From the NCBI GenBank assembly GCA_015232365.1, contig JADFZU010000025.1:1-40726 (forward strand): a stretch of 40,726 nucleotides of DNA, given 5' to 3'. The stretch is from Magnetococcales bacterium. GTDB lineage: Bacteria > Pseudomonadota > Magnetococcia > Magnetococcales > JADFYX01. Within the stretch, counting starts at the first letter, position 1. Each line of letters begins with the position of its first letter. A program made the translations under genes and the position numbers. The notes beneath the pieces were generated by a model that made no database searches, was not told the DNA's origin, and saw nothing but the letters and a program-made list of their open reading frames with translations. Positions 26,207 through 38,500 of this stretch are shown piece by piece.

Positions 26207-29200
26207 TTATTCTCCCCAAAAATCCGGATTCAGGGTGGTTGCTTCTAGAGTGCCAGTTGTCTGAATTTTCTCTGGACATTTTTGCTGACGTGAACGTAAG
26301 CGAATCAGCTGCAAGCGTCTATCTGTCTCCGGGCTTTGAAATGTCCGTTCTTTAAGCTTGGTTAAAATAGGTTGGTGTTTAGCACCATCAAAGTATGATG
26401 AAAAAGACAGACTCCTCTCATAGGCCTCAACTGCACTGACATAATACCAATCTTCAAGATTATTGCCAGGAGAGATGGTCTCAAACCGTTTGGCAACAGG
26501 AAGAAACGGCTCTCGGCTGTTAATGGCCCCTTGTGATAAAAGTTTTTCGATCTTCTCTAGACTATCTATTGCCTTGGAACGGTAGCCAAACTCTAAAAAA
26601 GCCCTGGCTAAACTACATAGGCGGGGATAACTGGCTTTTGCAGCTACAGCGTGCTGCAAACCTGTCAGCGATTTTTTTAAAAAGGCCAGTCGCTGGCCTG
26701 CTGACTGGTTTTTTTGCTGGGCGGTAAAATAATCTTGCAGGGCCTGGGCATACTCCTTTGCAGAACTACTGTCAGGGCTGTCCCAGTTATGTGCCTGGGC
26801 AAATGGTAGCTGTAGCAGCTCAGAAGGCCACCCTCCACTACCTGTGCTCCCAAGCTTCCCACTGTTATCTGCTGACAGCACAAGAAGATTACGCCCGGCA
26901 AGAGCTACTGCCCGCTCCTCTTTACAAGCAAACAGGTTAAGTTGGAACCCATCAATATCTTCTGAAGAAACAAATGGTATCAGACAACCAAGACCAGGAA
27001 CAAAACGGTATGATTTATAACCAAATCTTGTTAACTTCTCGACAAGATCAAAATTGCTGCCCTCGCCATGTTTAACTTCAAACTGGAGCAGAGGCGATTG
27101 ACTGGAGAGAAGCTTTTCACCACCTTTTAAAACATTGGCCTCTTCACCCTCTGCATCAAGCTTTATAAATGCCACATCTTCCCAGCCAAACTCCTCCATA
27201 CAGCCATCTAAACTCCGGGTGTTTACATTTACAGAGAGCATTCCTGGCTGGAATGTTAAAGAGTTCAACTCGCTATTTTGCGAATGGTATAGCTGGCTCT
27301 CCTCCTCGCAGTTGCTTACCGCTGCTCTTATAAGCTTTACTGTCTCAAAACCATTCAACTCAAGACTTTTTTCTAAAAAATCTCCAGTTGATCTGGTCGG
27401 TTCAAAGGCAAAAACCACCCCGTTTTTTTTTAAAGCCTGAGCCATAACCAGAGTATAAATGCCATAGTTGGCCCCTATATCCAAAACCGTCATACCTGGC
27501 TGGACAAGCTCTCGGACAAATCCGACCTCACTCTCAAACCAATCCTCTTGCTCCAGCAGAACATAGGGGGTTATCAAACTAAGATTATCTGGGACACAAA
27601 CCCTTACCCCACCTTTTATCACCACATCCATACCCTGGCTTTTTAGTGCTTTATCTGAGTTTGCTTGCCCATATCGACACCAATCATGCCACATTTTTCT
27701 AAGTATACTCTCCATATCTTCAGCAAACAGCTTGGCATCGCATAGAGGTGACTCTTGCATACGTTTCCGCAGCCCTGAACGTAGTTCAGTGATTGTTTTG
27801 TGGTCAGAAGCAAGCTTAACGGCTTTGTCAATATAGCCATTCACATCTGCAGCAATTAACTGCTCCAGACCAATCTGGGTCAGCAAACTGGCACTAACAC
27901 GTGCAGCATGTCGCTCACCATTCAAAGCTACAACCGGAACCCCCATCCACAACGCTTCACAGGTGGTGGTGGTTCCGTTATATGGAAATGAGTCCAAACC
28001 GATATCAATTTGGCCATATTTTGCCAGATGATCGCGTATTTTTGAGGTTGCCTGGAGCAAAATCAATCTATCGGAGCTGATTGACTCATTCTCAAACAGG
28101 GATAGATAGCGTTTCCGAACACCTGGACATGCTAAAGCTTTGCTCTTTACAAGCAGCTTGGAACCGGGAACCATGTGAAGAATCTTCGACCAGGCTTTAA
28201 CCACCTCTGGAGTTATCTTTATCAATTTATTTAAACTGCCAAAAGTGACATAGCCATTTGCTGTCATGGGAAGTGGCGTAACATCAGGGGCATCTTCTGG
28301 AGGTTGATAACAGAGAAATCCATTTGGCATACGAATTAACTGCTCACTACCGTACAGCTCAGACTGACGGGATGGATCGGCAACCTCATCGCTCAATCTA
28401 TAATCCATTGCCCTCAAGCCTGTTGTATCAGGATAACCAAGCCATGTGACCTGTACTGGTGCTGGCTTTCTGGCAAAAACCGGCAAACGGTTCCATTTAG
28501 TATGGCCGGACAGGTCAAACAAAATATCGATACCGTCAGCAAATATAATCTCCACTACCGTCTGGTCATCCTTGCCAGCAATTTTTCGCCACCCCTCAAC
28601 CATCCCCTTGAGACGCAAGGTAACCTCATCCTCTATGTGGGAGTTGGAGTAGCAATAAAACTCCTGCAGATCTTTACTGCTGGCCTTAAATAGCGGCTCC
28701 AGAAAATAGCTCACAGAGTGTTTACAAAAATCTCCTGAGACAAAGCCGATCTTTAAGCGTTTTCCTGGTTCCTGGCTTTTTTCATGGTTGTAACTTAGGT
28801 ACTGAAAATGGCTAGTATGGTAGCTATCCCACAATTTATGCTCATGAAACAACTCTTGCGGCGAATATCCACCATACTGCATGGTAAACAGTAAATTACT
28901 GTGAGCATCAACAAAACCCGGATTAATTGTAATGGCTTTCTGGTAGTTTATAATTGCTTGCTCCTGATCGCCCTGGTCTGATCTGGTACCGGCAAGATTG
29001 CTGTACGCTTCGGCATAATCTGGTCTGATGGCTATGGCTTTTTTGTAGGATTGGCATGCCTCATCCAGCTTGGCCTGCTCCTTTAGAGTATTGCCTAGAG
29101 TGTTAAATGCATCAGCGTAGTCAGGATTGATAGAGATGGCCTTTTCCAGTCTGGTAATAGCCTCACCCAATCTGCCTTGGTTTTTAAGAGAGACGCCAAG

Positions 29201-30340
29201 AGCGTTGTATGCTTTGGCAAAATCAGGCCTTAAAGAGATAACTTTTTCAAGACTGGCAATAGCCCCATCCAAATTCCCCAGCTTTTGTAAGGCAAGACCA
29301 AGATTGTAGCGGGCTTCAGAATGGTTTGGATTGATGACCAGAACTTTTTTGTAGCTCTCGACAGCCAGATCTAATTTTCCCTGTTCTTGTAGAGCAACAC
29401 CAAGATTGGCATGGGCCTCAATATAAGAAGCATCAATATCAATAGCTTTTTGGTAGCAATCTAAAGCTTTCTCCAGCCGACCCTGCTCTTTTAATGCAAC
29501 CCCAAGATTGGTCAAAGCTTCGGCTCTCTCTGGTTTTATAGCAACTGCTTTTTGAAAGCAGTCAATAGCCTTGTCCAACTTTCCCTGAATTTGCAAAACA
29601 GAGCCAAGATTGCCAAGTGCCTCGACAAATTCCGGCTTTATAGCTATGGCTTTTTGCAGATATTCAACTGAGCTATCCAGTTTTCCCTGATCCTTGAGAG
29701 CAGCACCAAGATTGCCAAGTGCCTCTACATACCCAGGTTTAATAGCCACGGCTCTCTGATAATATTCAATAGCCTCACCCAGCTCCCCAAGGCTTAATAG
29801 GGCACTGCCAAGGTTGTTCATGGCAACAACTTCATCAGGGTTGCTTTCAAGGCTTTTTTTATAGCATTTTATCGCTGCATCAAACTGACCGGATTGATGA
29901 AAAGCCAAGCCTTGCTGCAAGTCCGAATCTGTTTTGCCGCTGTTATTGAGAATACCTTGCAGATATTCGGTGATTTGAATATTGCCGGGATCTTTTTCCA
30001 AGGCGATTTTCATAACCTCTACCGCCCTCTCTTTTTCTCCCAACGGATAGAGTGATGTCCCAAGGTTGAAGTACAACATAGCAATGCTACCATCTACATC
30101 TATCGCCCGCTGAAACTGCACAACAGCCAGATCATGACGGTTGACCCTCTGGGCTATCACCCCCAGTAGATTTATCGCATTGATGTGGTTGGGAACCTTA
30201 TCAATGATAGCTGTACATAATTTATCTACCTCAGAGTACTCTCCAGCATTGAGATGCTTAATAGCCTGGGCAAATGCCCCATCGATTGTTAATACTGACT
30301 GTTTGGCAGTTGAAGGTTTTACTCTGTTTTTATTAGCCAT
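26207..30340 (-). CDS. TPR / SPINDLY-type GT41 / FkbM-type methyltransferase fusion
   Basis: 1377 residues from ATG at 30340 (a GTG lies one codon earlier). The shared module spans about 16-135 and is followed by an AFHQSGQFDAAIKCY repeat and ten TPRs. GT41 spans about 525-897 with GFVSGDFCKHSVSYF, DLSGHTKWNRL, SLNKLIKITPEV and YNGTTTTCEALWMGVPVV. It is somewhat more diverged than its neighbours: FNNLAK is replaced by LNKLIK, though the Lys is kept. An FkbM-type methyltransferase follows (about 913-1135) with VLDIGANYGIYTLVMA, FAFEPTRSTGDFLEKSL and FIKLDAEGEEANVLKGGE; these usually O-methylate sugars. The last 240 residues are helical and unrecognised. The fusion suggests a sugar is transferred and then methylated by the same protein (inference). 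Confidence 0.93.
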   Translation of the reverse strand: MANKNRVKPSTAKQSVLTIDGAFAQAIKHLNAGEYSEVDKLCTAIIDKVPNHINAINLLGVIAQRVNRHDLAVVQFQRAIDVDGSIAMLYFNLGTSLYPLGEKERAVEVMKIALEKDPGNIQITEYLQGILNNSGKTDSDLQQGLAFHQSGQFDAAIKCYKKSLESNPDEVVAMNNLGSALLSLGELGEAIEYYQRAVAIKPGYVEALGNLGAALKDQGKLDSSVEYLQKAIAIKPEFVEALGNLGSVLQIQGKLDKAIDCFQKAVAIKPERAEALTNLGVALKEQGRLEKALDCYQKAIDIDASYIEAHANLGVALQEQGKLDLAVESYKKVLVINPNHSEARYNLGLALQKLGNLDGAIASLEKVISLRPDFAKAYNALGVSLKNQGRLGEAITRLEKAISINPDYADAFNTLGNTLKEQAKLDEACQSYKKAIAIRPDYAEAYSNLAGTRSDQGDQEQAIINYQKAITINPGFVDAHSNLLFTMQYGGYSPQELFHEHKLWDSYHTSHFQYLSYNHEKSQEPGKRLKIGFVSGDFCKHSVSYFLEPLFKASSKDLQEFYCYSNSHIEDEVTLRLKGMVEGWRKIAGKDDQTVVEIIFADGIDILFDLSGHTKWNRLPVFARKPAPVQVTWLGYPDTTGLRAMDYRLSDEVADPSRQSELYGSEQLIRMPNGFLCYQPPEDAPDVTPLPMTANGYVTFGSLNKLIKITPEVVKAWSKILHMVPGSKLLVKSKALACPGVRKRYLSLFENESISSDRLILLQATSKIRDHLAKYGQIDIGLDSFPYNGTTTTCEALWMGVPVVALNGERHAARVSASLLTQIGLEQLIAADVNGYIDKAVKLASDHKTITELRSGLRKRMQESPLCDAKLFAEDMESILRKMWHDWCRYGQANSDKALKSQGMDVVIKGGVRVCVPDNLSLITPYVLLEQEDWFESEVGFVRELVQPGMTVLDIGANYGIYTLVMAQALKKNGVVFAFEPTRSTGDFLEKSLELNGFETVKLIRAAVSNCEEESQLYHSQNSELNSLTFQPGMLSVNVNTRSLDGCMEEFGWEDVAFIKLDAEGEEANVLKGGEKLLSSQSPLLQFEVKHGEGSNFDLVEKLTRFGYKSYRFVPGLGCLIPFVSSEDIDGFQLNLFACKEERAVALAGRNLLVLSADNSGKLGSTGSGGWPSELLQLPFAQAHNWDSPDSSSAKEYAQALQDYFTAQQKNQSAGQRLAFLKKSLTGLQHAVAAKASYPRLCSLARAFLEFGYRSKAIDSLEKIEKLLSQGAINSREPFLPVAKRFETISPGNNLEDWYYVSAVEAYERSLSFSSYFDGAKHQPILTKLKERTFQSPETDRRLQLIRLRSRQQKCPEKIQTTGTLEATTLNPDFWGE

Positions 30341-30383
30341 CACGAAACACCCAACCCTTTACAAACACTACACTTACAATCAA

Positions 30384-32303
30384 TTACGCACCACTTTCTG
30401 AACACAGTTCACTCCACATAACGTAAAAAGCACTCTCTATATTACTGGCAAATTTCTCGCCATCATAAAGTGTCGATTTTTCCATCCGGCTTCGCATCCC
30501 TTTACGAAGACTTTCAAGGTAAAAGCTATCTTTGGCGAGTGAGACCGCTCTGTTTATATAATCGTCAAGATCATTTGCTATCAACTCTTCCAATCCGACT
30601 TGAGTCAACAGGCTGGCTCCGACCCTGGCTACGTGGCTATCACCTCGTAATACTACCACAGGAACCCCCATGGAGAGAGCTTCGCAGGTTGTTGTGACTC
30701 CATTGTAGGGGAAAGTGTCCAAAGCGATGTCACACTGCCCGTAGAGAGCAAGATGATCGGTTTTTGAGTCACACCTGTCTAACAGAATCAACTGCTGGGA
30801 GTTTATGGACTCTTTGGCAAATTGATCAATAAAGTAATGCCGGGCAGTTGAGCTGCATAGCAGATGGTTTTTAATCATAAGCTTGGAGCCGGGAGTCGCC
30901 TTGAGTATCGCGGACCAGGCATGTATCGCCTCTGGACTGATTTTAGACAAATTATTGAAACTGACAAAAGTGACATACCCATTGCTTTTCATTGGTAGAA
31001 CAGAAACATCCGGGGCACCATCCATGGGCCGGTAACAGAGAAAGCCATCAGGCAGCCGGTATAACTGCTCGACACACTTTTTATCAGACTCGCCATAAGG
31101 GTCGGCAACATGATCACTAAACCGGTAATCAATAGCAGATACACCAGTGGTATCTGGATAACCCAACCATGTCACCTGAACCGGAGCCGGTTTTCTGGCA
31201 AAAACCAGTAAACGGTTACCATCGGTATGGCCTGAAAGGTCTACTAAAATATCAATACCGTCTGAGCGAACCATCTCAGCTACTGCCTGATCATCTAGAG
31301 AGGAAATGTTTCTCCACACCGCAACCATTTCAGCCAGCCTGGTAGTGACCACATCTTCTTTTTTGGAGTTTGAGTAGCAGTAAAATACCAGTTTTTTACC
31401 GTTGTGGGCAGCAAATAGCGGCTGTAAAAAATAGGCAACTGAATGCTCACGAAAATCTCCTGAGACAAAGCCAATCTTCAACGGTTTTTCTAAATCAGCC
31501 GCTCCCCTATCTGCATGGCTGAACCGAGGCAACTGCCTTGCATAACTATCACCCCATAATCTATGGCTATTAAAGAGATCCTCCTGGTTAAAATTACTAT
31601 AATGCATGGCTAACAACATACCACTATGGGATTTTGCAAACCCTGGCTCAACCACCAGAGCATTTCTAAAGCTGGCTACCGCAGCATCTGCTCTGCCTAG
31701 AAATATCAGTGCTGAGGCCAGGTTGTGATGAGCCTCAGCAAAATCTGCTTTAATGCTAATGGCTTGTTGATAGCTGGCAACCGCAGCATCAATCCTGCCA
31801 AGGTCCGACAGAACATCACCAAGGTTGCTATGGGCCTGGGCATGATCAGGATTAACAGTGATTGCTCTTTGATAGCTGGCAACAGCTTCATCAGGTTTGC
31901 CCTGATCTTTAAATATATTGCCAAGATTGTTAAGAGCGTCTGCATAATCTGGCCTAAGAGCCAAAGCCTCTTTATAACAGGCTATCGCATCGGCTATTTT
32001 CCCCTGTTCGGCTAAGACAAAGCCGAGATTATAGTGGGCCTCCACATGGTCAGGCTTGATCGCTATCACCTTTTGAAACTGTAAAGCGGCCAGATCAAGA
32101 CGATTGATAGCCTGGGCAATAATTCCCAATAGGTTTGTAGCATGGATGTGGTTGGGCAGTACCTGAAGAATTGCTGTGCAAAATTTATCGGCTTCGGTAT
32201 AGTTACCTGCGTAGAAATTATCCATCGCCTTGGTGTAGGCTGCCTCGACGGTAAGCTCTTTTTTTCCAGCCGCTGCAGGTTGGCCGTTTTTATCTCTATC
32301 CAT
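30384..32303 (-). CDS. Compact TPR / SPINDLY-type GT41 glycosyltransferase
   Basis: 639 residues, ATG at 32303. This is the shortest GT41 protein here. It has only the first part of the shared module (about 14-70: LTVEAAYTKAMDNFYAGNYT, FCTAILQVLPNHI, INRLDLAALQFQK), which runs straight into five TPRs with no HQAG restart. GT41 starts at about 273: GFVSGDFREHSVAYF, VDLSGHTDGNRL, WLGYPDTTG, SFNNLSKISPEA and YNGVTTTCEALSMGVPVV. It replaces TTTT with VTTT, as does the first GT41 domain of the next gene. These two also share HADRG/HPVVE-type linkers and wording such as DHSVAYFLQPLF, so they form a subpair distinct from the two GT41 genes at 19760-26171. It is separated from flanking genes by 43 and 151 bases in the same orientation. 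Confidence 0.94.
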   Translation of the reverse strand: MDRDKNGQPAAAGKKELTVEAAYTKAMDNFYAGNYTEADKFCTAILQVLPNHIHATNLLGIIAQAINRLDLAALQFQKVIAIKPDHVEAHYNLGFVLAEQGKIADAIACYKEALALRPDYADALNNLGNIFKDQGKPDEAVASYQRAITVNPDHAQAHSNLGDVLSDLGRIDAAVASYQQAISIKADFAEAHHNLASALIFLGRADAAVASFRNALVVEPGFAKSHSGMLLAMHYSNFNQEDLFNSHRLWGDSYARQLPRFSHADRGAADLEKPLKIGFVSGDFREHSVAYFLQPLFAAHNGKKLVFYCYSNSKKEDVVTTRLAEMVAVWRNISSLDDQAVAEMVRSDGIDILVDLSGHTDGNRLLVFARKPAPVQVTWLGYPDTTGVSAIDYRFSDHVADPYGESDKKCVEQLYRLPDGFLCYRPMDGAPDVSVLPMKSNGYVTFVSFNNLSKISPEAIHAWSAILKATPGSKLMIKNHLLCSSTARHYFIDQFAKESINSQQLILLDRCDSKTDHLALYGQCDIALDTFPYNGVTTTCEALSMGVPVVVLRGDSHVARVGASLLTQVGLEELIANDLDDYINRAVSLAKDSFYLESLRKGMRSRMEKSTLYDGEKFASNIESAFYVMWSELCSESGA

Positions 32304-32431
32304 GACTACACTCTCTCACCATACCTTCAATTTAGCTAGCCAGTATGTTGCACAAACAATCCTGTTACGCGGCCTGAAACGCCACTCCCGGTATAATTCG
32401 TGCGACATCAAGACCAGGCATAATAACAGTC

Positions 32432-32506
32432 GGAAGCCGCTTTAGCCAATGATCTCAAAGCTTGTGAAAAAATGAATCCATCCATATGCTCTCATAAGCG
32501 GCTTCC
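32432..32506 (-). repeat. 11-bp inverted repeat across the end of the giant glycosyltransferase gene
   Basis: GGAAGCCGCTT at 32432-32442 is the exact reverse complement of AAGCGGCTTCC at 32496-32506, which encodes part of the C-terminus; the stop codon lies in the loop. There is no T-run after it. It may be a 3'-end RNA structure or chance. Confidence 0.4.
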
Positions 32507-35500
32507 AGATTCTTGGTAAATCGTGGGGAGTCAAACAGGGGTGATGTGGACAGGCTCTTTTGCAGATTATTACGGATGGACTTTAGCCGTTCTGGGTTTT
32601 CTGCAAGCTCGAAAATAAGTGCTCGGTACTCTTCCAGTGAGCTGGTAATCAATTCAGACAAGCCTGCACTGCTCAAAATACTACCGGCAACACGGGAAGC
32701 AAAACTCTCTCCAGCATAGGTAACCAGTGGGCAACCTGCCCACAAAGCATCACTAGCAGTTGTATGGGATGTGTAAGGATAGGTGTCGAGAGCCAGGTCA
32801 ACAAGACGGTAACGAGCCAGATGGTCAGGCATTGGGAGTTTTGCTGCAAAGATAATCCTGGAACCATCTACCTGTCTCGACTCTGCCTCCTTGCGAAGAT
32901 TTGCAACAGCCCACCTGTTGGACTCTAATAACCACAGTGAACTATTGGGCATACTACGCAGCAGTTCCATCCAGATATCAAAAATATCCGGCATAATTTT
33001 ATATGTCTGATTAAAGCTGGCAAAGATATAACCATCTTCTGGCAGTGAGCACTCACTTCTAGATGGGGTCTGACTGGATATAGGCCGGGTTCTGTCGTTG
33101 GGCTGGTAACAGTCAGCCAATCTGACAATTTTTTCGCTAAAATGTGACTCATAGCCAACTGGCGTAATAAATGGATCGCTTATGATATAATCAATAAAAG
33201 TTGAACCAACTGTTCCAGGATATCCCAGCCAATTTACCTGTAGCGGTGCAGGGCGGTAGGAGAAGATCTCATGACGGGAGCCTTGGGTATGGCCCTTCAG
33301 GTCAACCAGTATCGCTACCTTGTCAGAACTGATTTTTCTAGCTGCCGAATGGTTGTCAAGCTGCGATATATCGACAAACCTATCACTGGCAGCAACAATC
33401 CGCTGGCGCATCTCCTGTCCATCTGTTCTACCATAGGAGTAGACTATAATTTCAAACCTGCTCCGGTCATGAAGCTCAAACAGCTCTGCAATAAGGTGAT
33501 AGGTAGCATGGTTATAAAAATCACAAGAGAGGTAGCCAATTTTCAACCTGGAAGGCCTGTAATCATAGCCGCTCAAATCCATACGCTTTGTCTGCCTCTT
33601 CACCATATTTCTGACAAAAGATTCAGCACAATCACGCTGCTCTTTTGCCGTTGTTGGCAGAGATAAAAATACAAATGGCGATACAACCCCATCTCCAGCC
33701 TTAAATAGCTCCATCATCTGGCTATACTGTTCAGGAAACTGCCCCCATTGACAAAGATGAAGGTTTAGATGGATGGCTTCGGCAAGATAGGAGACATCGT
33801 TGGCTTTTATTTGAAAAGCTTTTAAATAGCTGGTTTGAGCTGCATCAAGCCTGCCTTGATCTTTAAATGTGCTACCCAGATTACAATGAGCCTGGGCATA
33901 ATCCGGCATAATTGCTAATGCTTTCTGATAGCTTTTAACTGCTAAATCCAGTTTCTGCTGTTCATGCAGGGTGTTGCCAAGATTATAGTAGGCTTCGGTA
34001 AAATCACCAACTAGGGCTATGGCCTTTTGATAACTTACTACCGCCAAATCCAGCTCTCCTTGCTCAGCTAGAGCAATACCAAGATTGTTGTGAGCATTGG
34101 CATAGCCGGGGTTGATGGCAATAGCCTTTTGATAACTATCAACCGCAAGAGCCAACTCCCCCTGCTCCTTTCTGGCATTACCAAGATTGTAGTGGGCATC
34201 AGCATAGTCTGCATTGATGGTTATGGCTTTTTGAAAATTTGTAACCGCTAAATCCAGTGCCCCTAGCTCCTGTTTGACAATACCAAGGTTGTTATAAGCA
34301 GCAGCATGATTTGGATTAATGGTTATTGCCTTTTGATAACTGTCTACCGCTGCAACCAACTTGCCCTGATTTTTTAAAATATTCCCAAGATTGCTGTGGG
34401 CATCATCAAAGCCGGGGTTGATAGCTATGGCACGTTGAAAGCTGGCAACTGCTGCATCAAAATTGCCTTGCTCATGCTGGGCGTTGCCAAGATTGTTGTA
34501 AGCATCGGCATAATCCGGATTTACCGCTATAGCTTTTTTGTGGCTGGCAACTGCTGCATCAAGCTCGCCTATACTCTGCAGGGCTAGCCCTATATTAGAG
34601 TGGGCAACCCAATTTTCAGGGTCAACCTCAAGAGCCTTTTTATAACAGTCCAACGCCTCATAAAGACGACCTGCCTGATGAAAAGCCACACCACGCTGAA
34701 AAGCAGCACCATCTATATTTTCAGTTTGCGAACGCTTACTTGTAACAAGAAGCGAAAGCTCTTTTGTGATTTTTTCTACAACAGTCTGCCAATTTTTAGG
34801 AGCCGACTGCCTAAAGAGCCGCAGCGTGGGATACCATGGAGTTGTCTCTTGCTCAAGAAGCCAACGCCAGTCTGGAACCACTGGCAACATCAGCCAGGTT
34901 GCCCTGCCTAGTGCTCCAGCTAAATGTGCAACCGAGGTATCAACAGAGATTACCAGATCTAAACCACTTATAACCGCTGCCGTATCGGCAAAGCAGTCCA
35001 GATTGCCGCTTATATCGAAAAAGTTGCCGTTGCCAGACAACATCTTGAGCTCATCATCTGTTGTATCATTTTGTAAACCGACAAAACTGCAGCCTTCTAC
35101 GCTTAGTAATTGAGCCAGCATAGATGGTTTTATAGAACGGTTTTGATCATTTTTATGGGTAGGGCTGCCACGCCAGGCGATACCTATCTTCAGACCGGTT
35201 AAAACCCTTAATTGCTCTGAAAATTTTATCTCCCTAACCGGGTCGGCATGGAGATAGGGAACTTCTGCTGGAATGGTAGCAAGGGTTGTTGCAAAAATAA
35301 ATGGCAGACTAAGCAAGGAGACCTGATAATCGAAAGACGGTAGCTTTGCCGGGTCGCTAATCAACGAGCCAACATGGGAAACGGTTTTGAATAATGCTTC
35401 AAGAGGCTTTGGAGCCAACAGCACCACCTTTGCCCCCCTCTCTTTAACCACCTCTGCATAACGGATAAACTGGATATCATCACCAAACCCCTGTTCACAG

Positions 35501-38500
35501 AGCAGCAGAACAGTCTCACCATTCAGCATCGAACCATCCCAGACCGGTTGCTGGAGGTTGGCATCTATACTTTGCTTTCTCCACTCATACTCCCTCCAGC
35601 CATTTTCCAGATCTCCCATTAACAGCATGTTGATGCCAAGATTATAGTGGGCATCCTGGTTGTCAGGATTTATAATCAAGGCTTTTTTGTAGGCAGCAAC
35701 AGCTTCGGATATTTTGCCCTGCTTGGATAGGGCAGTTCCTAGGTTACGCAGGGCATCGGCAAATTCCGGATTGATTTGCAGAGCTTTTTTTAGCCATTTT
35801 ACAGCTTCGTCAAACTTTTCCTGATCACTCAACACCGCACCAAGATTACTGCAAGCATCACTAAAGCCAGGGTCGATTTTTAATGCTATGTTATAATATT
35901 CAACCGCAGAATCAAGTTGACCCCGCTGGGTCATGACATTGCCAAGATTGCTGTAGGGTTCGGCATAACCGGGTTTTATGTTTATAGCTTTAGCATAACA
36001 CTCCTCAGCTCCATCTAACTCTCCATCCGCATATAAAACGTTGCCAAGATTATTGAGAAAACCTGGATTATCAGGATTTATTTCAACCGCCCTCTGGTAG
36101 CATGTAATAGCTTTGCCAAGCTCACCTTGTTTAGTATAGGCAATACCAAGATAGTTGTAGGCTGCGGAGAAGTTGGGATTGATTGTTACAGCCTTTTGCA
36201 GATAGGTGACGGCTTCATCCATCCTGCCTTTGTTTATCAGGGCATAACCAAGATTACCAAGAACGGCAACATGGCCTGGGCTAAGTGTAAGAGCCTTTTT
36301 ATAACCCTCTATTGCCGCATCAAACCTGGAAGCCTTATGGTGTGTTACAGCCTTTTTAAAAACCTCCTCTATATCAGTCTTCTCCACTATTGAACATCGT
36401 TCACTCCACATATCATGGAACGCCTGCTCCATATTGCCAGCAAATTTCCCGGCATCATGAAGAGAAGATTTTTCAATCCGGCTCCGCATCCCTATACGCA
36501 GATTTTCAAGGCGAGAGGGATCTTTGGCAAGGGCTACGGCTTTTTTGATATAATCGTCAAGATCATCGGCTATCAAATCTTCCAAACCAATTTGTGTCAA
36601 TAGACTGGCTCCAACTCTGGCTACATGGCAACTGCCACGCAAGACTACAACAGGAACCCCCATCCATAACGCTTCACAAGTTGTCGTAACCCCATTGTAG
36701 GGAAAAGTGTCTAAACCAATATCACACTGACCATACAGAGACAGATGCTCATCCTTGGAGTCACAGCGGTCCATTAGCAGCAGACGTTGGGAAGTTATCA
36801 ACTCTTTGGCAAACAGTGAGAGGTAGTACTGCCGGTGGGAGGAGCCACCCAATAGATGGCTTTTAATTATCAGCTTGGAGCCTGGAACCCTCTTAAGTAT
36901 CGCGGCCCAACTCTTGACCGCCTTTTTGGTTATTTTTGCCAAATTGTTAAAAGTGACAAAAGTGACATAGCCTTGGCTCTGCATTGGCAACGCAGAAACA
37001 TTGTGAACAACGTCCACTGGTTGGTAACACAGGAAACCATCTGCTAAGCGGTAGAGCTTCTCAACGCTGTTTCCATCCGATAATCCGGGAGGATCGGCAA
37101 CTTTATCGGTAAAACGGTAATCCATTGCAGCCATGCCGGTGCCATTGGGGTAACCTAACCATGTCACCTGAATTGGTGCCGGTTTTCTGGCAAATACCAG
37201 TAGGCGGTTTGCTTTGGTATGCCCTGAAAGATCAACCAGAATATCAATACGGTCAGAGTAGATAGTCTTGGCTAACTCTTGATCATTTTCACCTGCAACA
37301 TTTCGCCACATTGCAACCAGGCTACGCAACTTGGCAGTCACCCCATCTTCTTGATTTGAGGTGGAGTAACAAAAAAACTCTAACTTCTCTCGGTTGTGGG
37401 CTGTAAAAAGTGGCTGTAAAAAGTAGGCTACGGAATGATCACGAAAATCTCCTGAGACAAAGCCAATTTTCAACTTTTTATCAAAACCATGCTCTTCTAC
37501 CACAGGATGGTCAAATCTGGGGAGATGGTTGCTGTGAGCTACAGCCCAGATTTTGTGCTGATTGAAAAGATCTTCCTGACTAAAATCGTTATAGTGCATA
37601 GCAAGTAACAGGTTGCTATGGGCATCAACAAGGTCTGGTTTAAGAGAGATGGCTTTTTGGTATTTGACAACCGCTTGATCAGGCCTGCCTTGAAAAATAA
37701 GGGCGTTGCCATAATTGTGATAAGCCTTGGCAAATTCCGGATCTATGGCTATAGCTTTTGTATAGTTTACAACCGCCTCATCCAACCTGCCCTGGTCGGC
37801 CAGAGCATTGCCAAGATTGCTGTAAGCGCTGGCAAATCCAGGTTTAATGGATATGGCTTTTTCCAAAGCGGTTATCGCTCTATCAAGCTTGCCCTGTGCT
37901 GTCAACTCCAGGCCGAGATTATTATGAGCTTCGGCAAGATCAGGCTCAATAGATATGGCTTTTTCAAGGCTGATAATGGCAGCATCCAACCTACCCAGGT
38001 CAGCAAGGGTTTTGCCCAGGTTGCTGTGGGCTATTGCAAAATCGGGATTTATGTTTATTGCCCTTTTATAACTTGCAACAGCCCCTGCAAGCTCACCCTG
38101 CTCTTTTAAAATATTGCCAATATTATTGTGAGCCTCAGCTATATCTGGATTAATAGCCAGGGCTTTTTGATAGCTGGCAATGGCCTCATCCGGCTTGCCA
38201 TACTCGTTCAAGGCGTTACCAAGGTTATAATGGGCCTCTACATAATCGGCTTTTATGGCTACAGCACTTTGGTAGCTGGCAACCCCTTCTGCAAACCTCT
38301 CCTCTGCTATCAAAAGGGCAGCGATATTGTAGTGAGCCTCAGCAAAATCGGCTTTTATAGCTACTGCTTTTTTCAGGTTTTCAATAGCTTTATCATTTTT
38401 ACCCTGAACCATCAGGGTTGTACCAAGGTTAAAAAAATGCTGCGGCAGGTCAGACCTGATTGCTATAGATCTTTCATGGGAGGCAACAGCTTCATCAAGC

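Noticed and set aside
26172..26279. N-terminal extension of the GT41 gene at 23556-26171
   Set aside because: It overlaps the preceding gene, and the extra residues do not resemble any of the seven relatives that share the module.
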